Positions 21,829-33,180 of a stretch of 64,000 bases of DNA are shown piece by piece. Under the pieces are notes generated by a model. It did no database searches and was not told the origin of the DNA. It saw only the letters and a list, made by a program, of their open reading frames with translations. Positions within the stretch are counted from its first letter, which is position 1. Each line of letters begins with the position of its first letter. The translations under genes were made by a program, and so were the position numbers. Source of the DNA: Trichobilharzia regenti (lineage: Eukaryota; Platyhelminthes; Trematoda; Strigeidida; Schistosomatidae); the NCBI GenBank assembly GCA_944472135.2, contig OX235270.1:71805168-71869167 (forward strand). Direction: 5' to 3'.

Positions 21829-22198
21829 CCAGGTCAGATTCTGTTTTAGTCCATCATTCCTATTCAGGTGTGGTGAGAGCAGGCTGCTAGCCAATTGGTA
21901 GACATTAATCGACGCTGATCGGTAGACATTAATCTAGGCTGATTCAACAACCAATCACAGCAGACTTAAACGTGGGCAAATGTGATTCGCAGATAAATGG
22001 CTCTACTTTCCGAGAAATATCGAAAACAACCAATCAGAAGACTGTGTTTGTCTGCCTAACATCCGAGAAACAACCATATAGAAGACTGCATTTTTCGGCT
22101 TGCATAAGCCTTATGAATGTACATAAAATATATATAAATAAGCGTTGATCTTCGTAATAAAACGATCTGTTGCCTGGCCCTTGTATTCTGTTGTTACA
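21824..22198 (+). repeat. 3' LTR of G2a
   Basis: 375 bp, TGTAGCC to TGTTACA. It contains a TATA-like AAAATATATATAAATA at 22125-22140 and AATAAA at 22156-22161, which could be the promoter and polyadenylation signal. It also contains two imperfect direct repeats starting near CAGTCTTCT/AGAAGACTG. Confidence 0.9.
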
Positions 22199-22726
22199 CA
22201 GGCAAATTGGAATCCACTTGATATGAGGTGCTTCTGATATTAGACGTTCTTCGTGGTTTCTGAAGTTTTCCGGATTATTTCAATATTGTCAAAATCAATT
22301 TTGTGGCCTGATTCTATAGCATGTAGACCTATGGCTGATGATTTTTGAAGTTTTTCTAGTTCAATTGGATATCTTGGTGGTCGAAGAGATGCTCCACGGT
22401 GTTCATTTCTTCTGATTTTGATTTCTCGAGATGCTTGTCCGATGTAGATCGCATCACATTTCGAGCATTTTATTTTACAGACACAATTTGATAGAGAATG
22501 TTTAGGGATTTGGTCTTTTATATGGACAAGGTTCCTTTGAAGTGTGTCCGATGCTTTGAAGAAAACTCTAATGCCGAGCTGATTGAGTACTCTTCTGATA
22601 TCGTCTGACGTCTCTGCTCTGTATGGAATGACGACTGTTGATGTCCATATTTTCGGAATGCATTTTCGGCCATACTTAATATCTGAGTTGATTTTGTTGA
22701 TGAAGTTCTTTGGGCAGTTGTTTTGC
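22199..22726 (-). pseudogene. P2 GIY-YIG nuclease domain, 3' part
   Basis: The C-terminal endonuclease of the PLE protein. It has the Cys finger CVCKIKCSKC followed by DAIYIGQASREIKIRRNEH (GIY-YIG core with catalytic Arg/His context). A one-base deletion near the end, shared with P3 and P4, gives an early TAA at 22240-22242. The first 20-odd residues of this part lie at 25376-25441, beyond the CsRn1-clade insertion. Confidence 0.85.
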
Positions 22727-24209
22727 TGTACTTCGTTTCAGCTAATTGAATGCGCCGGGAGGAAAAGGCAAGTGGTTCCCACTCTTTGTCAACTAGCTAT
22801 TGTAGAACTGCGCCGATTGCAGTGTTTGATGCATCAACCGAGATACTTAACGGTGCCGTTGGACCCTGATACATCAGAGGTGTTGCATTCGCAATAGCTT
22901 TTTTAATCTGAGTAAAAGCATTTCGAGCAGACGCATCAAGTTCTATGGACTTGTTATTCCCTCGAAGGAGGTCTGTCAATGGCTGAATCAAAGAGGCACA
23001 GTTGGGGATAAAGCGTCGATAATAGCTTACTAAGCCGTTAAAAGTGCGGAGACTTTTCAATGTCTGTGGCTCTGGAAAGTTCAATATAGCCTCGACCTTA
23101 GTAGCCAGTGGGCGAATGCCCTTGCAGTCAATAGTGTGACCCAGGAAATCGAGTGAGTCAACACCGATTTGGCATTTTTGAATATTAATGGTAACACCAT
23201 GTTGGCGTAACCGTTCAAATGCCAAGTCCAAATGTCTAAGGTGAGTTTCCTTGTCTGGACTGGCAATGAGGCAGTCGTCTAAGTATGCGTATACAAAGTC
23301 GAGACCGCGAAATACTTCATCGATGAAGCGTTGGAATGTTTGGGCTGCATTCCGGAGACCGAATGGCATACGTAGAAATTCAAAAAGTCCGAAAGGCGTT
23401 ATGATAGCCGTTTTCGGGATGTCTTCTGTTGCCATCGGGATTTGGTTATACGCTTTAACCAAGTCGATTTTGGAGAATATAGTCGCGCCGGATAAGGTTG
23501 CCGTCAAATCGTGTATATGAGGCAACGGGTAGCAATCAGGGGTTGTTTTGGCATTCACTCTCCGGTAATCACCGGTGGGTCGCCAATCATTGCTATCCTT
23601 TTTCGGAACCATATGAAGTGGGGATGCCCATGGGCTATTCGAAGGTCGAATGATGCCAAGGCTAAGCATATGGTCAAATTCATTCCTGGTGATTCTCAGT
23701 TTGTCAGGAGCTAATCGTCGTGCTTTAGATGTCACAGGTTGTCCTGTGGTAATGATGTGGTGCATAACATTGCTGGTTATGCACGGTAGGTCGTTCGACG
23801 GGCAATTAAGTTCCGGATACTTGTCAACGATAGGTTGAAAAGTTGGATCAAGAATTGCCTTCATCTTAACGGGTGACAAACTAGGGCCTATGTAGGTGAT
23901 GCCTTTGATAGACAGACTAGTAGTATTGTCAATCAGTCGTTTTCGGCGGACATCTACGAGTAAATCATGATGATTAAGTAGGTCCGTGCCAATGATGGGC
24001 ATTGTAACGTCAGCGAGAAGGAAAATCCACCGAATAGGTTTGCGTAAACCTACGTTCAGACAGACGTATTTCCTGCCAAAGGTTGCGATTGGTTTTCCAT
24101 TTGCAGCCTGTAAGTTGAAGGTAGGTTCCTTCTGTCTATCTGATGCTGTAGCAGGAAGGACGCTGACTTCGGCGCCTGTGTCGACTAAATATCGAGTCTG
24201 GCTTATCAC
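22727..24209 (-). pseudogene. pol: CsRn1-2 Pol, protease to RNase H, truncated
   Basis: Protease [15 protein letters not shown] with [10 protein letters not shown]; RNase H start [15 protein letters not shown]. The frame is clean from 24209 to a TAG at 22797-22799, then continues recognisably (DKEWEPLAFSSRRIQLAETKYS) to the breakpoint at 22727. Integrase is absent. The N-terminal Met at 24209 is a GTG; the true start relative to gag is uncertain. Confidence 0.9.
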
Positions 24210-24256
24210 ATCATGGATTTAAAGAAGGCGGCTAGTGCCACCGGCGACGGTTGCCG

Positions 24257-25084
24257 CTAACGCGTGCCGGCGGGATAGTTTCCCACAGACTTTGAGACAT
24301 TTCCGAAGTTACAAGGCTTACGGCAACACTTCGCTTCTTGGCCATAGGTGTTGTGGTACCAGCACCAGTCAGGGCTTTTCAGTGAACGTGGTTTGGACTT
24401 AGATCGACCACGCGAGTTCCTGCGTTGAGGAGATTTAGGACGACGGTCAGAGGAGTTGGAAGACATGTTCGACCTAAACATCTGCTGGATGGAGTTGCAT
24501 AACTCTATCATTGCAGGATCCTCACTCGAAGTCTGCTTAGTCATCGAGCATATTTCGGGAACAGACCGTTTAGTTATTTCTAGAATCTTATCTGCAGTAA
24601 TTGCTAAGTCCTCTATTACAGTACCCTGAAGTGTCACAAGTACGGTCTGTACAGACTGTGGCAACTTGGATAAGAAGAGTTCTCTAAATAGTCCTTCGTC
24701 GAACTGACTTTGGCCGACGACTTGTTTCATTCTTGTCAGCATGCTCACGGCTGACTGATCCCCTAACTCGATGTTGCGAAATAATTCATCTAGACGTTGT
24801 CTGTCCGTGAGAACGTTTCTCCTGAGGAGGGATGCTTTGAGCAACTCGTACGAGTTACTTACCTCGGGACTCAACATCTGAGATGTTACGTACTTGCTGA
24901 ATTCCCGCGGTAGGGCGTGAATAACTGCAAGTAACTGTGAACGTTGATCGGTTATCCCATGCTCACAAAAATCTGCTTCAGCTAGCAGAAACCACGTTTC
25001 AGCATTATCTGGCCAGTATGGTACGAGCTGAATGGTTTTAGGAGTTGAGGGGATACGGATGACCTTGGGACTAAGATCACTCAT
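24257..25084 (-). CDS. gag: CsRn1-2 Gag with CHCC box
   Basis: 275 residues from the ATG at 25084, intact. Capsid-like helical region with LFRNIELGDQSAVSMLTR and LFLSKLPQSVQ, a basic Ser/Arg-rich stretch, then CWYH-x9-C-x3-C near residue 250. The closest relative in the window is the Gag at 1733-2620. The frame also extends upstream to 25129 through a hydrophobic run, the same oddity as in CsRn1-1. Confidence 0.85.
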   Translation of the reverse strand: MSDLSPKVIRIPSTPKTIQLVPYWPDNAETWFLLAEADFCEHGITDQRSQLLAVIHALPREFSKYVTSQMLSPEVSNSYELLKASLLRRNVLTDRQRLDELFRNIELGDQSAVSMLTRMKQVVGQSQFDEGLFRELFLSKLPQSVQTVLVTLQGTVIEDLAITADKILEITKRSVPEICSMTKQTSSEDPAMIELCNSIQQMFRSNMSSNSSDRRPKSPQRRNSRGRSKSKPRSLKSPDWCWYHNTYGQEAKCCRKPCNFGNVSKSVGNYPAGTR

Positions 25085-25180
25085 GACGAAAATTATGTCG
25101 AATAAGATATGGTACAAGAACAAATACAAAATGGAACGAACTCACCGGGGTTATCTGCGGATTTATCGTGGATGAAGTTC

Positions 25181-25196
25181 GCGGTTGGGCTCACCA
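25181..25196 (-). promoter_or_regulatory. Primer-binding site of CsRn1-2
   Basis: Minus strand TGGTGAGCCCAACCGC, sharing its first 10 bases with CsRn1-1. It marks the end of the 5' LTR at about 25200. Confidence 0.7.
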
Positions 25197-25443
25197 GTTT
25201 AAAGGCTGACGGATATCTCGTTCAGCAACTTCTAATTAATTTATTCTCGCGTACGAAAGACAAAGCAAAAGGCAATAATTCATCGTACAAACCAAGCGAT
25301 ATACTTAGAAGCCAAACAAAGACGTTAGACGAACGCTTAGCTAGATACTGATCGTGCAGGTGGAAGCTGTTTCGATTGAGAGTTTCAGGAATGTTTGATA
25401 TTTCTTCTTCTTTTTCTTGCTCATCCGTTATCAGAGAGTGTGC

Positions 25444-26487
25444 TCATCTAAGAAGACTTGAAACAACTGAAATCTTTGCGCTGATGGAGTGTGATGATTT
25501 GAAGTCTAAATATTTATTGGAGTGGGTTTTCTTCCTGAATATGGATACACTAAAATGTCCGTTTTCCTTTCTCTTAACTAGGCAGTCTAGAAATGGTAGT
25601 TCACCGATGTCTGATTCTGCTTCCGAAGTGAACTGGATTTTGGGAGATACACGGTTTATTTTCTCCACGAATGAATTGTGTAGATCTCGTTTTAGTACTA
25701 CAAAAGTATCATCCACATATCTCAACCATATTTTAGGAGTGAGTATGCTTGAAAAGATACCATTTTCGAATTTATTCATGTAAAGGTCGGCGACTATTGG
25801 GGAGACTGGTGAACCCATAACAACACCATCTGTCTGTCTATATAAACTCCCTTTAAATGTAAAATAATTACTTTCTAGACAGAATTTTAAGCTCTTAATT
25901 ATTTCACTGGTGTCCAGTGGACATCTTCGTGATAGTGTTGTGTCTGATTCTAGTAGACTGGAAATGATATCAAGACTTTCGGTAATAGGGATGCTAGTAT
26001 ATAGTGAGTTAATATCATGGCTTACCATAATGTCTTCTTTATCAATTTCTCGGTGTTCTATTTGGGATTTGAAATCATATGAATTTCTTACAATATTTTG
26101 AGTGTCCTTTTGTAGTGGTTGTAGTATCGAGAGTAAGTATTTAGAAAGGTTGTATGTTGGTGAGTTGGTGAAATCTATTACTGGTCTTAACGGAACTGTA
26201 GGTTTATGTATCTTTGGTTGACCGTAGACTCTTGAAGGTATATAAGATTTTGGTTTTGGTGTAAACCAGAGAGAATTTCCAATTTTGGGTTTCATTTCTT
26301 GAAGTAGTCTGTTTGTATTTAGTTTCATTTTGTTGAATTCGGCCGATTTCTTCTTCTCTTCAATGAGTAAGTATGGTCCTTCAGATAGGCGTTCAATCGC
26401 CTTCTTTTCATAATCCGTTCTGTTCATTATCACAGCGACGTCCCACTTGTCGGCTTTCGTTATGACGATACTTTCGTCTTTCTTCAA
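25444..26487 (-). pseudogene. P2 Penelope-type reverse transcriptase
   Basis: 347 open residues covering KADKW, IHKPTVPLRPVIDF, motif A HDINSLYTSIP, motif B GSPVSPIVADLY, motif C YVDDTFVVL and the thumb (PFLDCLVKRKENGHFS). It ends at TGA where the next in-frame residues are AHSLITDEQEKEEE, so the stop separates RT from the GIY-YIG part in what should be one protein. The upstream frame carries a TAA near the HEYE position. The 5' Met shown is internal, not a true start. Confidence 0.9.
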
Positions 26488-27354
26488 ATTTCTTAAGGCT
26501 TCATATTAACGTTTGGTGAGATTAGATGGTTTGTTTCGTTTTGTCGTTAATATGTGTGATATCTTTTGTCGAGCAGATTGTGATTCTTCATTGATGAATT
26601 GTTATAGAGCAGGTTCAATCATAGGTGCTATTTCCTGGGCCGATAATGGCATTCTAGCTATATTGAAATTCAAACCTTTCTGTAGTAAAGTGATTTCATT
26701 TTCGGTTAGTATCTTGTCTGACATGTTACGTATGGATATCAGTAAAAAGTTTGAGCATTGTGGATTAGATCAAATAAAGTATAATTAATTTTAATAGTTT
26801 ACACACAATGATAAGTTTTGTTATTGGTAATATTTCGAGCAAAATTACTGCCCGTCTTCACACCACTGTTGGAATTGTTTTGTTATGTAAGGCTCTAATA
26901 TTCTTCACATTATCTGTTGAGGTTTCCTTTGGTTGTTTCTTTTCTTCGAGTTTCAAGAATTTTTGTACATGTCTTCTTTTAGTGACATTATGAAAATGAG
27001 ATTCTCGTTCATTGAACAATTTTTGAAAGGATTCATAGATATGATTTGTAACAAGTAATGTTAAGCAGTCGTCTATATTTTTGAATCTCATTCGATAAGA
27101 TTCAAGTTTGATGTTGCATGTATGCATTCGTTCTCGTAAAAATACTTTGGAGGTATGATTTGCAGCAAGTATGCATTTGTGTGAATATTGAGGAGGTTTA
27201 ACACGTAGTGATTTGGGAATAATTCCACTTTGTAGACAGCGTAAATTGAAAATACGATGATTATAAAAGTTACATTTATGCTTCGATACAGTAATCCGGT
27301 TTCTCATTAGATTATATGTGTCCAAAACAAGTTCAATTTTAACGTTTTTCTCGT
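26488..27354 (-). pseudogene. P2 PLE N-terminal and middle regions
   Basis: From 27354: N-terminal extension (LRCLQSGIIPKSLRVKPP, HTCNIKLESYRMRFKN, KLEEKKQPKETS) to a TGA at 26858-26860. Then about 100 bases of AT-rich DNA, then ENEITLLQKGLNFN with a TAA after EPAL, RQKISHILTTKRNKPSN, and into the RT. The noncoding gap may be an intron or decay. Confidence 0.75.
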
Positions 27355-27435
27355 CAAAAGATATCACACATATTAACGACAAAACGAAACAAACCATCTA
27401 ATCTCACCTAACGTTAATATGAAGCCTTAAGAAAT

Positions 27436-28479
27436 TTGAAGAAAGACGAAAGTATCGTCATAACGAAAGCCGACAAGTGGGACGTCGCTGTGATAATGAA
27501 CAGAACGGATTATGAAAAGAAGGCGATTGAACGCCTATCTGAAGGACCATACTTACTCATTGAAGAGAAGAAGAAATCGGCCGAATTCAACAAAATGAAA
27601 CTAAATACAAACAGACTACTTCAAGAAATGAAACCCAAAATTGGAAATTCTCTCTGGTTTACACCAAAACCAAAATCTTATATACCTTCAAGAGTCTACG
27701 GTCAACCAAAGATACATAAACCTACAGTTCCGTTAAGACCAGTAATAGATTTCACCAACTCACCAACATACAACCTTTCTAAATACTTACTCTCGATACT
27801 ACAACCACTACAAAAGGACACTCAAAATATTGTAAGAAATTCATATGATTTCAAATCCCAAATAGAACACCGAGAAATTGATAAAGAAGACATTATGGTA
27901 AGCCGTGATATTAACTCACTATATACTAGCATCTCTATTACCGAAAGTCTTGATATCATTTCCAGTCTACTAGAATCAGACACAACACTATCACGAAGAT
28001 GTCCACTGGACACCAGTGAAATAATTAAGAGCTTAAAATTCTGTCTAGAAAGTAATTATTTTACATTTAAAGGGAGTTTATATAGACAGACAGATGGTGT
28101 TGTTATGGGTTCACCAGTCTCCCCAATAGTCGCCGACCTTTACATGAATAAATTCGAAAATGGTATCTTTTCAAGCATACTCACTCCTAAAATATGGTTG
28201 AGATATGTGGATGATACTTTTGTAGTACTAAAACGAGATCTACACAATTCATTCGTGGAGAAAATAAACCGTGTATCTCCCAAAATCCAGTTCACTTCGG
28301 AAGCAGAATCAGACATCGGTGAACTACCATTTCTAGACTGCCTAGTTAAGAGAAAGGAAAACGGACATTTTAGTGTATCCATATTCAGGAAGAAAACCCA
28401 CTCCAATAAATATTTAGACTTCAAATCATCACACTCCATCAGCGCAAAGATTTCAGTTGTTTCAAGTCTTCTTAGATGA
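27436..28479 (+). pseudogene. P3 Penelope-type reverse transcriptase
   Basis: 347 open residues with all RT motifs; YVDD at about residue 257. Two stops lie just upstream (TAA CGT TAA where P5 has an open Lys-His-Glu reading), and TGA ends the frame at 28477-28479. Compared with P4 it has a His to Arg change in motif A (SRDINSLYTSIS) and a nearby Pro to Ser change, so it may be inactive even apart from the stops. Confidence 0.9.
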
Positions 28480-29034
28480 GCACACTCTCTGATAACGGAT
28501 GAGCAAGAAAAAGAAGAAGAAATATCAAACATTCCTGAAACTCTCAAGCAAAACAACTACCCAAAGAGCTTCATCAACAAAATCAACTCAGATATTAAGT
28601 ATGGCCGAAAATGCATTCCGAAAATATGGACATCAACAGTCGTCATTCCATACAGAGCAGAGACGTCAGACGATATCAGAAGAGTACTCAATCAGCTCGG
28701 CATTAGAGTTTTCTTCAAAGCATCGGACACACTTCAAAGGAACCTTGTCCATATAAAAGACCAAATCCCTAAACATTCTCTATCAAATTGTGTCTGTAAA
28801 ATAAAATGCTCGAAATGTGATGCGATCTACATCGGACAAGCATCTCGAGAAATCAAAATCAGAAGAAATGAACACCGTGGAGCATCTCTTCGACCACCAA
28901 GATATCCAATTGAACTAGAAAAACTTCAAAAATCATCAGCCATAGGTCTACATGCTATAGAATCAGGCCACAAAATTGATTTTGACAATATTGAAATAAT
29001 CCGGAAAACTTCAGAAACCACGAAGAACGTCTAA
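28480..29034 (+). pseudogene. P3 GIY-YIG endonuclease domain
   Basis: 185 codons in the same frame as the RT, directly after the TGA. A charged linker (DEQEKEEE), a helical connector, the Cys finger CVCKIKCSKC, DAIYIGQASREIKIRRNEH, and SAIGLHAIESGHKIDFDN. It ends at a TAA caused by a one-base deletion; P5 without that deletion reads on. The GIY-YIG domain is the nuclease that defines this PLE group. Confidence 0.9.
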
Positions 29035-29075
29035 TATCAGAAGCACCTCATATCAAGTGGATTCCAATTTGCCTG

Positions 29076-29450
29076 TGTAACAACAGAATACAAGGGCCAG
29101 GCAACAGATCGTTTTATTACGAAGATCAACGCTTATTTATATATATTTTATGTACATTCATAAGGCTTATGCAAGCCGAAAAATGCAGTCTTCTATATGG
29201 TTGTTTCTCGGATGTTAGGCAGACAAACACAGTCTTCTGATTGGTTGTTTTCGATATTTCTCGGAAAGTAGAGCCATTTATCTGCGAATCACATTTGCCC
29301 ACGTTTAAGTCTGCTGTGATTGGTTGTTGAATCAGCCTAGATTAATGTCTACCGATCAGCGTCGATTAATGTCTACCAATTGGCTAGCAGCCTGCTCTCA
29401 CCACACCTGAATAGGAATGATGGACTAAAACAGAATCTGACCTGGCTACA
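29076..29450 (-). repeat. 3' LTR of G2b
   Basis: 375 bp, reverse complement of the G2a LTR by eye. Its outer end touches the last PLE base (TTGCCTG) with no spacer. Confidence 0.9.
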
Positions 29451-31023
29451 ATACCCCCTTCCCCCGTGAAGTAGCAAAATCAAGACAAATGTGATGGGCA
29501 AGTTCACTATGTAAACACACACGTTCCGACCTTCTGGGTGCTACATCCTCTAGTTGAGGATTTTTACTGACCGGCTTGTCCCACTGTACCCATCTTTTGA
29601 ACTGACTGGCTTTGACTCGTTTCTGTTTATCGCCTCTTCGGATGGTATATACTTGACCCCGTCTTTTTGTGATTGTGTACGGTCCTTCCCACTTTGGAAG
29701 GAGTTTTCGTGAACCTGGCTCGCATCCAACTGTATATCTCCTGTCTCTACACTTCACTTGGTCCCCGACTGCAAAGGTAATGCACTGCGTCCTTTCTTTC
29801 ATCTGAGACTTCGCGACATCACTCCGCTGCTTCCGTATTACATTCTTGACTGCCTCTTTCCGCTCTGCTTTTAATTTCGTCGTACTCCACTTTTGGTGCA
29901 TGGGCCAGGTCTCATTGTGTATCGGTAATCGTGGTTTTCTACCATACATCAGTTGAAAGGGTGACTTCTTCGTTGTTTCCTGAGTGTTAGTCCGATGTGT
30001 TAGTAAAATCAGTGGAGGCTACGTTTCCCAGTTACCGCCCTTCGAGGCCAGCCACTCCTTCAGTGTACGGTTGTTTCTCTCCGTTAGGCCATTCGTTTGT
30101 GGATGATATGGGGTCGTTCTGATCCTCTTGATGCCCAGCTGTTGCAAACGGGAAGTAAATTCTTCACTCTCGAAACAGGGACCTTGGTCTGTCAGTGTTG
30201 TCTTTGGTACGCCGTGGTCTGCAACGACTGCGTCTGTCACGGTCTTTGCACGTTGGTCTGGGATCGCTACGGCGTCTACCCATCGCGTCGCGTGTTCCGT
30301 CATCACCAAGAGGTACTGATTACCATTGGATGTCTGAAGAAGTGGATCCATGACATCTACGGACCACAAGTCACCTATCGCCGTAACTGGAATCGACTGA
30401 AGCGGTGGTCGTATGCACCGGTCGCCTTTCATTAGCTGGGACCGTGGACATCCAAGTACGTATCTTGCTACGTCTTCTCTCATACCTGGCCAGTACATGC
30501 TTTGTCTTAGGAGGTCGGTTGTTCTGGCCACGCCTGTATGTGCTAGATGGTGACATTCTTCTATCATGTCGTGGCGCGACGGTTGAGGTATGACAGCCAG
30601 CCAGCTTCCGTCGTTCTCTCGCCAGGTCAGAGTCCCGTAGGCATTCACTCTTAGTCGATCTCTCTGTCTGAGTAGTGTGGTTAGCTCCTTACTCGGCGTA
30701 GCTTGATCTACTTATATCCCGTTGGTGATCACCTGTATTACTGTATTCAGCGTATCGTCCAACCTTTGCCTGCGTGCAAGTTTTAGTGGGTCTTGTTCTA
30801 CAGCATGCACTCCGTACGCGACCTCGGGCAACTCAGACTCATCTTCTGATCTCGATAACAAATCTGCCGAGACATTTTCACTTCCAGGAACGTGTGAGAT
30901 TGTAAAATCGTACTCCTGAAGACGCAACATCCACCGTGACAATTTCCCCCGTGGGTCTCTCGCTGTCTTCAAAAATTGTAGCGGCTTATGATCAGTTTCG
31001 ATGTGGAACCGCCGGGCGAGTAA
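29446..31023 (-). pseudogene. pol: G2b Pol, RNase H end to integrase
   Basis: Integrase HTGVARTTDLL, SVDVMDPLL (a Gly changed to Asp and Pro-Phe altered near the first catalytic Asp), LTDQGPCF and LTERN are present. A TAG replaces a Glu codon near 30018, and a TAA follows NGI near 30712, the latter shared with G2a. The start is cut by the non-LTR insertion at 31024. Confidence 0.85.
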
Positions 31024-33180
31024 TATTACATAACATAAGCTTTATTCCAAATCAGTACTTGTGATACAGAATGGAATTCTCAGCATTTTACTACAATATT
31101 GCATCCAGTTTTTACATTAACAATAAATAAATTTCTACATAGATTAAAGTTAACTCAACAACATATTTGTATGTCGGTAGCAAAGCCAAAATTAAAGTGT
31201 TTGAAGGTGTTAGAAAAGTAGATACTACTAGCATATTTGCTGGCGTAAGCGATAGCAAAATGGTCGAGATATCCAGAGTGTGAAAGAACGAACAAGAATG
31301 TTTTAAGTAGAGTTTGCAAGGAAGAGGGAAACAAAAGAGCACATAACAAAAATAAATACAGAATGAAGAGCGAGAAGACGTTGTACCTATAAATGATGTG
31401 ACTTGGAAAGACGGGATCCATTGGTTCTACTGACTATTTAATAAGTTAAAGGTTTCATGCCTGATGCATTCTTTATCGCACAGAACACGGGCTAGGTAGG
31501 GTATGGATGAGTTTTTGTACTTACTAGTGCGGGCATATAGTTTCCTATATAGGCTTCTGGTTTTCCCTGAAGAGATACATGGGGAGAGTTGTGAATGTAG
31601 AGGGTGTTGTGAGTCAGATAAAATGGATTTCGCCCATTTTTCACATGAGTCCATATGCCTGTCCACCAGAATATTAACAAGCTGGCTAAGTGGCAAACTG
31701 CTTACCCTGCTGACAACCTTTAACATCCTACGTAATAAGATATAGCCTTTCTTCAGTAGCCCAGGAAAAACTCAGAGGGAACAATAGAGAATAATAGGCA
31801 GAATACGGGAGTTAACAAATTGTAAGAGTAAGGGTTGGGTTACACCAGAATGTCTTAACTTCTTGATGTAGAAGGTAAGACGGAATATTTTCTTAGAAAT
31901 CGTCAAGATATGAGACGACCAGGAAAAATCAGAAGATAGAGTGACGCCTAGGTATTTAATTTCCGACTTGGTTTCAATTTCAGTGCCATCTATGTTGCAC
32001 ACCTCGTGAGTGCTAACCAGTTTGTTTAGGTCAGATTTATGCCTAAGGGTGAAATTAACTGTTTGGCATTTGGAGGGGTTTAAGGTTAGACCATTTTCCT
32101 TGGACCACTGGCTAATTTCCGATAAGAGGCCATTTAGTTTAAAGCAGTCACTTTGACATTTGACAGGTAAAGATACAGTTAGGTCATCAGCATATTTGAC
32201 AAAGTTAATGTCATTTGAAGATGGTAGGTCATGTAGGAAGAAAGAAAAGAGAAGTGGGGAGAGTACAGCACCTTGGGGGATACCAGCTTCAGTGAGCACA
32301 GCAGAGGAGGATTGGCCTTTGTATACGGTGTACTGCATTCCGTTTGGAAAGTAGGAATGCAACCAGTTAGTGACCCAGGACTCGGTTTGTGTCATGGAGA
32401 GCTTATTTAGCAGGAGACTTCTAGGTACAGAGTAGAAAGCAGAAGTGAAATCAAGAAACGTGCAGCGGACATATTTGGCACCTTTGTCTAATGATGAGAT
32501 AATACTGTTGTGTAAGACGGCTGCAGCGTCTAAAGTACTCCTACCCTGTCTGTAGGCAAATTGTTTGGGGTCTTCGAAGCTTTTAAGGGAGGGTTCGAGT
32601 TTAAGAAGTACTAGTTTTTCCATGAGCTTAAGAAACGGGGAAGTGATAGCGATGGGTCTGAACTTTACGTTCTTGCTATTTCCAGGTTTTGGGACAGGGA
32701 CTATTTTAATGTCTTTCCATGGAACAGGTACAACGTTTTCGGAGAAAGAAGCATTTAGGATATTACTTAGAGGAAAACATAAAGCATCTGCACATTGTTT
32801 TAGAACATATGCAGGTATTCTATCAGGGCCAAGACTATGTGAGGGCTTAAGAGTTTTAAGACATTTCAAAACATCGAGAGTATTGAAGTCCTGGAAGTTA
32901 TCAGCTACAAGATTAGTAACGTTAGAAGTGGTTATAGTAGAAGGAGAGCGTAAAAAAGACAGATTAAGAGCATTAACATCACAAGAGGGAAAAACACTAC
33001 ATCCCTTACTTTTGCCAGTAATTTCATTGAAAAGTTTCCACATGCTGTTAGGAGATTTGCATGATAAAAGTGTTTGGTTATAGATAGCATTCAGATTTTT
33101 GATTTCAGATTTGATTTGAGCATTATAATTTATAAGTCCTAACTTGTCTTTGCATTTATATAACATTTCATATTGCCTGG
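31024..33180 (-). mobile_element. RT-J non-LTR element inserted in G2b
   Basis: A 5'-truncated non-LTR retrotransposon in the RNase H region of G2b. GAGTAA at 31018-31023 and 33181-33186 is the likely target duplication. The 3' end resembles those at 7592 and 60240 (AATATTGxAxTxAAATGCTGA, spelled on the sense strand). Confidence 0.85.
31427..33180 (-). pseudogene. RT-J reverse transcriptase in G2b, frameshifted
   Basis: RT motifs SLGPDRIPAYVLK, KFRPIAITSPFLKLMEKL, FLDFTSAFYSVPR (motif A), GIPQGAVLSPLLFSFFL (motif B) and VKYADDLTVSLP (motif C). A frame change at about 31750 leads to the C-terminal part with RTRSLYRKLYART and SIPYLARVLCD. The upstream endonuclease is absent. The frame appears to extend past 33180 into Gypsy DNA, but that part is not RT-J. 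Confidence 0.85.

Larger units (their letters stand above)
17682..22198 (+). mobile_element. Gypsy-2 copy G2a (CCHC-type Ty3/Gypsy)
   Basis: A Ty3/Gypsy element with a truncated 5' LTR (278 of 375 bp), gag, pol and complete 3' LTR. The 5' LTR joins PLE P1, and the 3' LTR joins PLE P2 directly. Gag and pol are broken, and most lesions are shared with G2b. Confidence 0.9.
22727..25375 (-). mobile_element. CsRn1-clade fragment (CsRn1-2) inside P2
   Basis: Has about 175 bp of presumed 5' LTR end (25201-25375), primer-binding site, gag and pol as far as RNase H. The 3' half of the element is missing. The two PLE edges fit together exactly, with no target duplication seen. Same clade as CsRn1-1 but clearly diverged. 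Confidence 0.85.
22199..27354 (-). mobile_element. PLE copy P2, full length but interrupted
   Basis: The only copy in which N-terminus, middle, RT and GIY-YIG parts lie in one orientation and order (27354 down to 22199). A CsRn1-clade fragment (22727-25375) interrupts the GIY-YIG part. Its 3' end abuts the G2a LTR. Its 5' end is head to head with P3. Confidence 0.85.
27355..29075 (+). mobile_element. PLE copy P3, head to head with P2
   Basis: Begins at CAAAAGATATC, where P2-type sequence in the opposite orientation stops, and runs through RT and GIY-YIG to the Gypsy-2 3' LTR of G2b. It has no N-terminal part of its own; the N-terminal region beside it belongs to P2. Confidence 0.85.

Noticed and set aside
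26513..26993. Plus-strand frames such as MVRLDGLFRF and MISFVIGNIS repeated in four places
   Set aside because: They are reverse-strand shadows of the PLE N-terminal and middle regions and repeat only because the element repeats.
26858..27397. A PLE protein starting MVCFVLS at 27397
   Set aside because: The first residues are antisense P3 sequence across the head-to-head joint, not part of the PLE N-terminus.
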